From NCBI GenBank assembly GCA_937892945.1, contig CALBIL010000030.1, forward strand, positions 1-64,000: DNA of 64,000 nucleotides. Reading direction: 5' to 3'. A model generated the notes under the pieces. It saw only the letters and a program-made list of their open reading frames with translations, was not told the origin of the DNA and did no database searches. Position numbers and translations under genes: made by a program. Of the stretch, positions 43,823 through 51,873 are shown in pieces. The DNA is from an uncultured euryarchaeote (lineage in GTDB: Archaea > Thermoplasmatota > Poseidoniia > Poseidoniales > Poseidoniaceae). Positions within the stretch are counted from its first letter, which is position 1, and every line of letters begins with the position of its first letter.

Positions 43823-44554
43823 TCATCCTCCAATCATTATGACTGCCCCAAGATAGAGACTCATCGAAAGTGCAATCCACCCTGGCATCCACCAAAGAGC
43901 ATCTTTGAATCGACCGAGCATTCGGCCTGAAACTCCAATCGCAATTGCGGATGCTGCTCCAAAGAAAAGGGAAAACGTAGTGTTGAAAGAATCGATCTGA
44001 AAACCCTTACTCGCTGGCGCAAATAATCCAACGATGAAGGCGATAAGAATTGGCAGACCAATACTGATGAAGAGAACAATGAGTATTCCTTTACCCAGCA
44101 ATTCTTCCTCACGCTTGTTCATTAAATCATTCAAGCGTTCATAATCCATTGCTAAATCAGAAAGTATCCCTTGGAGGGGTGAATCTTGTTCAATTGCAGT
44201 CTCGATTAACACCATGACCCGTTGAACTTGCGATGAACGAGTCTTTGCAGAAAAGGCTGCTAGTGCAGCATCAAATGAAGATGAGTGGCTTTCTTCGAGT
44301 GTTTCTTTTAGCAACTTCCCGAGCAGCCCAGGAAGCGTTCTGGATTGTTCCATCATCGCTTCTTGGATACCACGACCTGCACCAACAGAGTCTGAAAGTG
44401 ATTCGAGTAAAGAGGGAAGTGCGTTCTCTATAGAACGGCGTCTATTGCGCTCTAACATTGGAGGAATTCCACCAGCAGCACTGGCGATTCCAAAGACAAC
44501 AAGCACCAAAAGCAAGAGATTATCGTTGAATGTTTCAATGAGTCCGAAAATCAT
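43823..44554 (-). CDS. TadC-like pilus platform membrane protein
   Basis: A 243-residue membrane protein with one N-terminal helix (about 10-28), a cytoplasmic helical type II secretion F-like segment (SLSDSVGAGRGIQEAM, RVMVLIETAIEQDSPL) and three C-terminal helices (about 155-178, 190-210 and 220-242). It would form the platform for the ATPase together with the upstream protein. Spacing is 4 bp on one side and 3 bp on the other. Confidence 0.75.
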   Translation of the reverse strand: MIFGLIETFNDNLLLLVLVVFGIASAAGGIPPMLERNRRRSIENALPSLLESLSDSVGAGRGIQEAMMEQSRTLPGLLGKLLKETLEESHSSSFDAALAAFSAKTRSSQVQRVMVLIETAIEQDSPLQGILSDLAMDYERLNDLMNKREEELLGKGILIVLFISIGLPILIAFIVGLFAPASKGFQIDSFNTTFSLFFGAASAIAIGVSGRMLGRFKDALWWMPGWIALSMSLYLGAVIMIGG

Positions 44555-44558
44555 TAAA

Positions 44559-45140
44559 TCACAACCCCGGGTCCTTTGTATGGGCTTTCAAGCCAATCAT
44601 GAACATTCCAAATAAGGTCAAAGCGAGTCCTGCATTGACTACGAGATTGATGGTAGATGCAGGCGGTAGTTGCATGAAAGCACCCAAGTCACCACTCATC
44701 AATTGTGGCACGAGTCCGGCTATGGCTAAGATAATCGGACCAATCATACCAATGGAAAGAAGAGTTTCAGGCACTGAACCAAGTTCTTCGATGTATTTCT
44801 TTACCGACTCCGTACGTTCATTTTCCATACGTACGCCTTGCTTGCGAATGGTTTCAATGATGTCCGTGTTTTGTGTGACGTTGGTATACATTGTATTGAG
44901 AAGACGGCGATATCCTTCAGAATCTGCCTTGCCCATCATACTCTTCAATTCTGGTCCAAGTCCACGGCTGCTTCCTTTACGCAAACGGTTCATCATGCCC
45001 GAGAAATCTTCTGAGATGATCCCGTAACCACCGCTACCAATGGTGTGAATTGCAGCTTCTAGACCAACGCCTGAAGACATTAATACATCCAATGTTCGGA
45101 TGACATAGAGAACTTCTCTCTGCTCATCCAATTTACGCAT
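44559..45140 (-). CDS. TadB-like pilus platform membrane protein
   Basis: A 193-residue protein. The N-terminal cytoplasmic helical domain (VLYVIRTLDVLMSSGVGLEAAIHTI) matches the T2SSF domain of TadB/FlaJ proteins, followed by two transmembrane helices (about 127-148 and 164-184). The single-chain FlaJ of archaella corresponds to this and the next protein, so the platform is split as in Tad systems. It begins 9 bp after the small upstream gene. Confidence 0.7.
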   Translation of the reverse strand: MRKLDEQREVLYVIRTLDVLMSSGVGLEAAIHTIGSGGYGIISEDFSGMMNRLRKGSSRGLGPELKSMMGKADSEGYRRLLNTMYTNVTQNTDIIETIRKQGVRMENERTESVKKYIEELGSVPETLLSIGMIGPIILAIAGLVPQLMSGDLGAFMQLPPASTINLVVNAGLALTLFGMFMIGLKAHTKDPGL

Positions 45141-45149
45141 AATCTCACC

Positions 45150-45503
45150 TCAAACAATATCTTCGAGTAATTCAAATTTGAACATTTCATTCGCACCATC
45201 ATATTCCATCGAAGCAAAGATTACTTTGACATCTCGTTCTTCAAATGGGTCATGAATGAAAGGTTGCCCGGAGCGGAACATAGTCAAAACTCGCTTGTAA
45301 TCATCAAGCGTGATTTCTCCTGTAACGGTGTAAGCGGCTGATTCAGAGCCTTCGTCGTGCAAATCATCGCCTTCTTCACCACGAATAATTGTACGTGTGA
45401 GGCGACGAGTGAGGCGAACTTTCATGTCACAATTTGGAATACGAACCCAATCTGCACTCGTTGTTCCTGATGCGGGGCGAATAAAGAAATCCATGCCAGC
45501 CAT
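45150..45503 (-). CDS. Small beta-rich protein at the head of the pilus operon
   Basis: A 117-residue protein, not confidently assigned. No signal peptide or membrane helix. TRTIIRGEEGDDLHDEG..YTVTGEITLDDYKRVLTMF, then FIHDPF and VKVIFASMEYDGANEMFKFELLED reads like the N-terminal domain of phage tail DNA-circularisation / baseplate-hub adaptors, in which an HP-containing loop and a final aromatic-Leu-Glu strand are conserved. This is resemblance by eye only. It lies 9 bp before the TadB-like gene, so it may be a scaffold or base component of the pilus. Confidence 0.55.
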   Translation of the reverse strand: MAGMDFFIRPASGTTSADWVRIPNCDMKVRLTRRLTRTIIRGEEGDDLHDEGSESAAYTVTGEITLDDYKRVLTMFRSGQPFIHDPFEERDVKVIFASMEYDGANEMFKFELLEDIV

Positions 45504-45563
45504 ATGTCAACCTCTAATTTAACCACGCAGTGGTAAGGACTTCAATGTTGGGGATGGAAATCA

Positions 45564-46502
45564 TCACGCCACGATTCTAAACCAACCAAATCTTGGTTCG
45601 TGAAGAGTTCCTTCATTTGAAAGTTCATCGAGTTTTTCTTCTGCGAGTGTTCGATCAAAACCACGTGCAACTGTATTGGTGAGCACTGTCTCAAAATCAA
45701 CACCATCACCTTGGTCAAGTTGTTCGATGATTGATACGATTGTGTCCTTCACTTCGGTTTCGCCACCTGCGGCAGCATCCCCGCCATCCTCGTCTCCATC
45801 AGCACTTGGAACAGGTGCCGCAACAGGCTGACTGGCAGCCTCCATGCGACCTTCAGCAATATCCAAAGCTTGCATGATATTGAGTGTGTAATTTTCAATC
45901 TCAATGTCTCCGTAATGATTACGAGCAACAAGAAGTCCATCGATCATATGTTCTGGAATACCTGCAGCAACCAAGCCTTCTCGAGATGGTTCAGCAGATA
46001 ATGAATCTGTGAAATGCTTCATTCGTTGAAGTGTGTCCTCACATGTCCGAGTCAACCAAAGAGCATACTGTTGTGCATCAATTTCACAGGCTTCTTCGGG
46101 ACGAAGTGAGGTATAAATCGCTCCTTCGTCGGTTTGATACCATTTTGATTTGGCAACCATGAGAAGAAGGACTGGCTCACCTGCTTCGATTTTGTTCGAC
46201 AAAGTCAAGGTAAGTTCACGCATCGATTCACTTGCATAATCTCCAACAGAGAAGTAATGAACACCTGACGGGTCACGCATCTGTCCTTGATAGAGCGATG
46301 AACCATTGGAAGTTTCTCGAACCTCGAGTCGTTCCAAAAGCCCTGCTACGACGACTCGGTTGACTTTTGCACCAAGTTTCGTAATTACAAAGGAAGGATC
46401 GTATTCGCCCGAGCCTTTCTCATTGAGTGTAGCCTCACTAAATTCAGAGGCAAGTATGTGCCAAGCCGGTTGACGCTTTGCCCGTGTAGTTCCAGCTTGC
46501 AT
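45564..46502 (-). CDS. RPA-associated protein, COG3390 type
   Basis: A 312-residue partner of archaeal RPA. The N-terminal OB-fold region (ITKLGAKVNRVVVAGLLERLE) is followed by a helical segment, an acidic low-complexity stretch (DGDEDGGDAAAGG) and a C-terminal winged-helix-like domain (about 245-312). Its ATG overlaps the RPA stop by one base (TAATG), so translation is coupled. In haloarchaea such pairs act together in single-strand DNA binding. Confidence 0.8.
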   Translation of the reverse strand: MQAGTTRAKRQPAWHILASEFSEATLNEKGSGEYDPSFVITKLGAKVNRVVVAGLLERLEVRETSNGSSLYQGQMRDPSGVHYFSVGDYASESMRELTLTLSNKIEAGEPVLLLMVAKSKWYQTDEGAIYTSLRPEEACEIDAQQYALWLTRTCEDTLQRMKHFTDSLSAEPSREGLVAAGIPEHMIDGLLVARNHYGDIEIENYTLNIMQALDIAEGRMEAASQPVAAPVPSADGDEDGGDAAAGGETEVKDTIVSIIEQLDQGDGVDFETVLTNTVARGFDRTLAEEKLDELSNEGTLHEPRFGWFRIVA

Positions 46503-48199
46503 TAAGCAACCCTCCATTGAGCACGTATTTCAGTCGCCCGTAAACCGGCATCTTCCTCGACCATGGATGCTCCATCTGCAAGTAGCATGGCACCTTGTTC
46601 GTCGACGATACTACGGCCTGAAGCGTTCATTTTACGTCCGAGCATCTTTCCACGCAAGGATTGAACGAAAGCAACTTGTCCAACATCATCAATCGCACCT
46701 TGAAGTTCCGGTTCGGTCATTCCAAGAAGGCTCAATGTTGCCTCTTTGTTGGTCAACACGGATACGCTGGAAAGACCATTATCAATTGCTAAACGCAATC
46801 TCACGTCACTGTTGCCATCATTTGGACCATGGTCAGCACACACGCCTTCCCGGAGTACTCGTCGGCATTCCGTGCAACGTTGAATAAAACCAGAATCTTC
46901 TCGGACACTGACCACAATGGCACTGGTCGAGATTCCTACTCGACTTGCACCTGTAGAGAGTTCATGAAGAGCAACCTCAACAGTATGGTTTTTCAAATCC
47001 AATTCGCTGTCCCAAGGTGGGGCATCGAGTATTTCGACTTGGTCCGCATTATCAACAGTAATATCTGGTATTCCTTGCCAAGCACGAACTCGTACGCCTT
47101 TGAGGCGTACTGTCAACGGCAATTGGTCTTCAGTAATAGGAAGTTCATTCCATGCACTCATACGGCAACGACCGGTTGGATCGGCGATTTGACCAGACCA
47201 GAGGAAGCGTTCTTCACCATCCTTGGTAAACGTGCGTTTTGCCCATTCAGTGATCTGAACGATTGCATCGACATCTTTGGCTCCATCTCGAAGTTCTGAG
47301 AGAGTGAGCACTGTTTGTTCCGAGAGTGCATCAACATCAGCAAAATTCTTGTCGTGATAAACTTCGATTTTGGTTGTTCGTCCGAAATTGAGTTCAGGAG
47401 TATCTCTGAACGTTCGGACTTGTGCACCTTCAATTTTGAGAAGCGTTCCTACTTCGTGACCAAGTGGTTCCCATGAAAGGAAGCCAATCGTACCTGTTTC
47501 ATCAGCCAAACGGCCCCGTATGATATCAATCGAGCCGGAACCATCCTTACGGTGAATCTGGTCTGCGCGTGTGGTAAGAATTCGTCCAACAACACAGACA
47601 TAGCCATCAGAGGGCAAAGTCGAGATGTCTTGTGGCTCGCCTGGTGCCACTACAGGACCAGTACCTTCACGAATCACAGCGATACGTGTCGATTGATTGA
47701 TGTTAAGAGACATCTTTCCTTGGTATTCGTTGACCGATGCACCTTCAATTCGAACAACAGATCCGGGGGTAATGTTGGAGTTTGGACCCCAGTCTTTGAA
47801 CTCCCAACGAGTTTTCTCACCATTTTCTTCCCAAGGGTTATCTTCGAGAAGACCGAAAGCGATTTGCTTTTCTTCACCTCGAATCGTTTGGTTACGAATG
47901 TTATGGGAAATAATTTCAACTTCGATTTCGATTTCTCGGTCATCGCCTTTCAGTTCGCTTAATCGGCTTACTTTACGGGTTGACTTTGGTGCCGCTGAAG
48001 ATGAAGTGCCCGGAGTGTTTGCGGACGGCGTGGGTGTCGTTTCACCTTTGAAGCGTCGAAGAATCGAACGCATAGCATCTTGAGGTGGAATGAAAAATTC
48101 GGTTTCATATTTTGCAAAAGCTGCAGAAACGGCTTCAGGGTCAGCATCAGGGCATTCGGCAAGAATCGACTTGACGTGGGTTTCGTATTTTTCAGACAT
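46502..48199 (-). CDS. rpa: Replication protein A, multi-OB single-strand DNA-binding protein
   Basis: A 565-residue RPA with a helical N-terminal segment (1-50), a Pro/Ser/Thr-rich linker, three or more OB folds in series (about 75-190, 195-300 and 310-410), a zinc finger C-x2-C...C-x2-HG (CTECRRVLREGVCADHG, about 440-456) and a further C-terminal OB-like domain. It coats single-stranded DNA during replication and repair. ATG 48199 has GGAGGT at good spacing; the frame stays open to 48331 but runs through the promoter. Confidence 0.9.
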   Translation of the reverse strand: MSEKYETHVKSILAECPDADPEAVSAAFAKYETEFFIPPQDAMRSILRRFKGETTPTPSANTPGTSSSAAPKSTRKVSRLSELKGDDREIEIEVEIISHNIRNQTIRGEEKQIAFGLLEDNPWEENGEKTRWEFKDWGPNSNITPGSVVRIEGASVNEYQGKMSLNINQSTRIAVIREGTGPVVAPGEPQDISTLPSDGYVCVVGRILTTRADQIHRKDGSGSIDIIRGRLADETGTIGFLSWEPLGHEVGTLLKIEGAQVRTFRDTPELNFGRTTKIEVYHDKNFADVDALSEQTVLTLSELRDGAKDVDAIVQITEWAKRTFTKDGEERFLWSGQIADPTGRCRMSAWNELPITEDQLPLTVRLKGVRVRAWQGIPDITVDNADQVEILDAPPWDSELDLKNHTVEVALHELSTGASRVGISTSAIVVSVREDSGFIQRCTECRRVLREGVCADHGPNDGNSDVRLRLAIDNGLSSVSVLTNKEATLSLLGMTEPELQGAIDDVGQVAFVQSLRGKMLGRKMNASGRSIVDEQGAMLLADGASMVEEDAGLRATEIRAQWRVA

Positions 48200-48336
48200 T
48201 GCAATGACCTCCGCCAGGCGTGTTCGTTCGGGGCCTGTACGGAGAACAGGCTGCGGGCTTTCGTGCGGGTTGGTTGAGACTGTACACTCCCTTGACCTCC
48301 ATGGATAACTACAGGGGAGACGACAGGCCATAAAGA
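48192..48336 (-). promoter_or_regulatory. RPA promoter and leaderless upstream ORF overlapping the RPA start
   Basis: A TATA-like TCTTTATGG (48328-48336) sits about 29 nt before an ATG at 48302, the spacing for a leaderless transcript. That ATG opens a 36-codon ORF (MEVKGVYSLNQPARKPAAC onward) that ends in a TGA at 48192-48194, inside the RPA start (ATGTCTGA overlap). Translation of this ORF would deliver ribosomes to the RPA start. Confidence 0.4.
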
Positions 48337-48390
48337 ATGCCGTGAAGTTGGTTCCTTTGTGATGATTATCGAATCAAGTGACTGAGAGAC

Positions 48391-49800
48391 TTAGACGGGG
48401 TTGATTCGCAAGCCTTGCATCAACAGGACGTCGGGAAGGTGCATGTTGCCGGATGAATAAGAACCTTGGATACGAACGTCATCTCCGAGGTACACATTTT
48501 GAGAAAGCGCCTTAGACAGATTGCCAGACAAACCGGCTTGTTTGACCGGTCCAAGAATTTGTCCACCTTCAACGCGTAACAGTGTACTCGAGGTGACTGA
48601 AAAATCGCCACTGGTCGGATTTGCAGTATGCGCACCCATGACACTGTGAACGATGTAACCGTCTTCCATTCGTTCGAGAAGTGCATCTTGAGATGAACTT
48701 TTCAATGAAGAGACCATTTGTAAATCAGCACAACCTGTCCCTGGTGGGCTTTGATGGCTACCACGAACAGCACAGCCGTTGGTTTCTGCATGATCGATTC
48801 GACCTTCCGCTACTTGTTGAGCTGCGTCCCTTGTCGACCACAATGAACCAACAAGGCGCCCGTTTTCGATTAAGGTTTGGCGACGAGTTGGAACACCTTC
48901 TCCATCGCGAGAAGAAGAAGACCTACCGCCTTCCATCCTCCCATCGTCAATGAGTGAAAGATCACCAGCAAGCACAAGTTCTCCCTGCTTACCAGACCAG
49001 AAGGATTCATCTCGAGCCAATCGGTCACCACGAACAGCCGTAGGTACGACCATTGAGAATAACGGAGAAAAACCTTCACTGGTCATCAAAACAGGCGTAT
49101 CATGTGCCTCAGAATTTACTTCGATTGGGCCTCGTGTTTTCTGTGCCCAATCAACAGCAACCGCAATACAATCGGGAACATTTGGGAGACGTTGACAACT
49201 CGAATCACCTTCATACGAACTGGTTAATTCATCATCAGCATCGATGGAGACTTGAACTCCCATTCCATGAGAAGTCGTCACACCACTTGATTCGATTCCT
49301 TCGCTCGAATAAATGGCTGTAGCACTTGCACCAACGCCTAAGCCACCACCAGTCACTACGGCTCGTTCATCGAGTGAAGCGACTTCACTCAAGATGGCAT
49401 CAGCCTGTTCAAGTAAATCTTCAGGGCCAATACTGAGAATATTTTTGTCAAATAATCCACTTACTTTTTTCGCAGATTGTTCACTTGGAAGAACGAAACC
49501 CTTCACTGAAGGCGATACTTTAGCGATATCACGGGCTTGTTTAATGGCGTAATCTGCGGAACCTAAATCGACAAGGTAGGCATAACCAAATCGGCCATCT
49601 TCGACCACTCGGATTCCATATCCACCTTCACCGCCTCCGGCAGCAAGAGCAATTTTACCCGCTTCAATGTCGATACTGTGCCCGTAGGATTGTGTGGCCA
49701 CTATTTCCCATTGTTGAATTCCTTGAGTTTGACAGATTTTCCCGATGGTTCGGCAACCCTCAGTAATACGGTCTACTGCATCATCCGGTAACATCTTCAT
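48391..49800 (-). CDS. tldE: TldE/PmbA-like metalloprotease partner
   Basis: A 469-residue TldE (PmbA) subunit. The N-terminal domain has WEIVATQSYGHSIDIEAG; the C-terminal part ends GSYSSGNMHLPDVLLMQGLRI, a typical close. It lacks the metal-binding HExxxH of TldD and forms a heterodimer with it. The TldD/E protease degrades unfolded peptides and matures some modified peptides. It is joined to tldD by an ATGA overlap. Confidence 0.9.
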   Translation of the reverse strand: MKMLPDDAVDRITEGCRTIGKICQTQGIQQWEIVATQSYGHSIDIEAGKIALAAGGGEGGYGIRVVEDGRFGYAYLVDLGSADYAIKQARDIAKVSPSVKGFVLPSEQSAKKVSGLFDKNILSIGPEDLLEQADAILSEVASLDERAVVTGGGLGVGASATAIYSSEGIESSGVTTSHGMGVQVSIDADDELTSSYEGDSSCQRLPNVPDCIAVAVDWAQKTRGPIEVNSEAHDTPVLMTSEGFSPLFSMVVPTAVRGDRLARDESFWSGKQGELVLAGDLSLIDDGRMEGGRSSSSRDGEGVPTRRQTLIENGRLVGSLWSTRDAAQQVAEGRIDHAETNGCAVRGSHQSPPGTGCADLQMVSSLKSSSQDALLERMEDGYIVHSVMGAHTANPTSGDFSVTSSTLLRVEGGQILGPVKQAGLSGNLSKALSQNVYLGDDVRIQGSYSSGNMHLPDVLLMQGLRINPV

Positions 49801-51239
49801 CCCACCAAGGCTTGAGAAATTCGCATAATTGGACCGCCGTCACCAACTGGAACGGTTTGTCCTTTGCCACAGAAACCAGGTGCTGCAAGCCGAGCATCTC
49901 GAGTTAATCCGTCAACATCTTTGAGGATTTGAAGCGTCAAACCACTCACGCTTACATCTTTCAATGGACGGGTGATCTCTCCGTTTTCAATCAACCAGGC
50001 TTCTTGAGCTGCAAATTGGAATGAGCCTCGACCTGTATCGACTTGACCGCCTCGTGAACCGCACGCAAAAACACCATATTGAATGTCTTCCATCAATTCA
50101 TCAACGTCATTATGTGTTCCGCCTTTGATCAAGGTGTTCGACATACGAACAAGTGGGTGATGTAAGCCATCTTGGGCTCGAGCGCCAGCATTTGGTGTAA
50201 TTCCAAAATGATGTGCCGTTTCACGATGATTGAGGTATTCGGTAAGAACGCCTTTCTTGATGAGATTCTTCTCACGGGTATCGAGTCCTTCGTCATCGAT
50301 TGGATGAGCGCCATAGCCGCCTCGAATCGTTGGGTCATCAACAACGGATACAATGTCATTACCGATGGTTTGACCGAGTTTTCCTGCAAGACACGAATCT
50401 CCTGCTGCCACAAGGTCAGCCTCGCAAGGATGTCCAAGTGCTTCATGAATGTAGACACCGGTCAAATCGCGGTCGGCAATCAATGGCAACTTACCTGAAG
50501 GCGCTCGTTCTGCTTTGAGCAGACGTAAGGTCGCGATTCGAGCGGATTCACCGAGTTGCCCAAGGTCACATGCTTCAATGACTTCAAGTCCACCTTCGCC
50601 GCCATGCCTCGTTCTATAGGATACTACTTCGCCGCCGTCTCGACCAGTAACACTTGCATTGATGAGTGAACGTTGAAATGACCACACTCGATTCATTCCC
50701 TCACTGGTCATCAGTTCAGTATGGAGGTGCTCGTCACTCCAACCACAGGTCACCGAAATAATTCGATCATCGTCTGCAGCACTGTTATGAAGTGTGTTTA
50801 AATGGTCGATTTTGGTTTGTAAGTCGGTATTGCGGACATCTTGCTTTGGTTTCCAATGAATCTCGTCTTCCAAGATTGGAACTTCCGCCAACTGAACCGG
50901 ACGGTCTTTGGAAGAACGGCGAGCAGCAACTGCTTTTGCCAAACGAACTGTTGATTCGATTTGGGATGGCAAGGAGACTAAGTCGGTCGTCGAATGAACG
51001 CCCCATGCACCATCTGCCAAGATTCTCAATGTGACGCCAACCTCTTGACCTGGAATTGCTCGCTCAAGTTTGGCATCTCGAAGAGCAACACTCGAATCTG
51101 TAATTGCCATCAATCGGACTTCTGCATACGATGCACCAAGGTCTTGTGCTTGGTCAAGTGCAGCTTGTATTTTTGATTGATCAAGGTATCGACCGGTACT
51201 CGGCCTATGCTCATCTGTTGGACTTGCGCTCATCACCAT
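49797..51239 (-). CDS. tldD: TldD zinc metalloprotease
   Basis: A 480-residue TldD with the catalytic HEALGH (HExxxH) near residue 262, and the typical DLVAAGDSCLAGKLGQ and GFCGKGQTVPVGDGGP segments. Together with TldE it forms the protease chamber. ATG 51233 is an alternative start. No modified-peptide precursor was seen nearby, so a housekeeping role is more likely than natural-product maturation. Confidence 0.93.
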   Translation of the reverse strand: MVMSASPTDEHRPSTGRYLDQSKIQAALDQAQDLGASYAEVRLMAITDSSVALRDAKLERAIPGQEVGVTLRILADGAWGVHSTTDLVSLPSQIESTVRLAKAVAARRSSKDRPVQLAEVPILEDEIHWKPKQDVRNTDLQTKIDHLNTLHNSAADDDRIISVTCGWSDEHLHTELMTSEGMNRVWSFQRSLINASVTGRDGGEVVSYRTRHGGEGGLEVIEACDLGQLGESARIATLRLLKAERAPSGKLPLIADRDLTGVYIHEALGHPCEADLVAAGDSCLAGKLGQTIGNDIVSVVDDPTIRGGYGAHPIDDEGLDTREKNLIKKGVLTEYLNHRETAHHFGITPNAGARAQDGLHHPLVRMSNTLIKGGTHNDVDELMEDIQYGVFACGSRGGQVDTGRGSFQFAAQEAWLIENGEITRPLKDVSVSGLTLQILKDVDGLTRDARLAAPGFCGKGQTVPVGDGGPIMRISQALVG

Positions 51240-51290
51240 ACAGAGACCCTAGGTGCAAGGGTGTTTGAACTCTACTCTTTTTCGTGTTGC

Positions 51291-51848
51291 TCACGATGTA
51301 AATTCTGACGAGAGAATATGGCCTAAAAGTGCTGATTCGGTAAGGACTTCGTGTTCAAAGTCAAATTTCATTCCCAATCGTATGGCGCCTGTTTTCGAAA
51401 GAACAAAACCCTTCGTATCTGCTTCGAGTTGAAGTTGTGAAAACATGGATATCGCTTGATTTTTGACCTCTTCAAAGTCATATTCGGCTGCTTGGCAATC
51501 GATTTGAGCTTCATCTGTAGCGGTTGCTTCAGGTAAAAAAAGAACACATCCTGCAAGATCATCATTACGAACTCCTGCCCGTTTGAAAGCTTCCGATACA
51601 TGGTGAGTTCCTGAAAGATAGCGCAAAAACTCAGCGTCGAGTGAGCGAGCTAAGGAATTCTTACGAATCCATCGACGTGATGCACACACCCATGCAGTCC
51701 ACACTTGAAGATCGGATTGAATGCATCCATCACCAACCATTACCCATTGAGAATTTGGACGCAGTTCAAGAAATGCTTTCAAGAGTTTTTTGGCATCGAC
51801 TGGAGTCTCTGAACGCCAAGCAAAGCAGGGGAACGGAGGTTGTGCCAT
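51291..51848 (-). CDS. cgi121: KEOPS complex subunit Cgi121-like
   Basis: A 185-residue protein. VWTAWVCASRRW, SLARSLDAEFLRYLSGTHHV and SEAFKRAGV match the Cgi121/CGI-121 fold, with helical and strand elements in the expected order. Cgi121 recruits tRNA to the KEOPS complex for t6A37 synthesis. ATG 51848 is preferred; the frame upstream overlaps Hel308. Its position directly after the helicase gene fits a common archaeal arrangement. Confidence 0.75.
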   Translation of the reverse strand: MAQPPFPCFAWRSETPVDAKKLLKAFLELRPNSQWVMVGDGCIQSDLQVWTAWVCASRRWIRKNSLARSLDAEFLRYLSGTHHVSEAFKRAGVRNDDLAGCVLFLPEATATDEAQIDCQAAEYDFEEVKNQAISMFSQLQLEADTKGFVLSKTGAIRLGMKFDFEHEVLTESALLGHILSSEFTS

Positions 51849-51873
51849 GGTGAATCCAGAGGGGGATTCTCTT

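Noticed and set aside
45150-45503. Remnant of a prophage
   Set aside because: Only one small gene has any tail-like resemblance; no capsid, terminase, portal or integrase is nearby and it is embedded in a pilus operon.
46829-47299. A 156-codon plus-strand frame
   Set aside because: It is antisense to the RPA OB folds and zinc finger, which are well supported.
49797-51239. TldD/E as a maturation protease for a modified-peptide cluster
   Set aside because: No precursor peptide, cyclodehydratase or export gene is adjacent; a general protease role is more economical.
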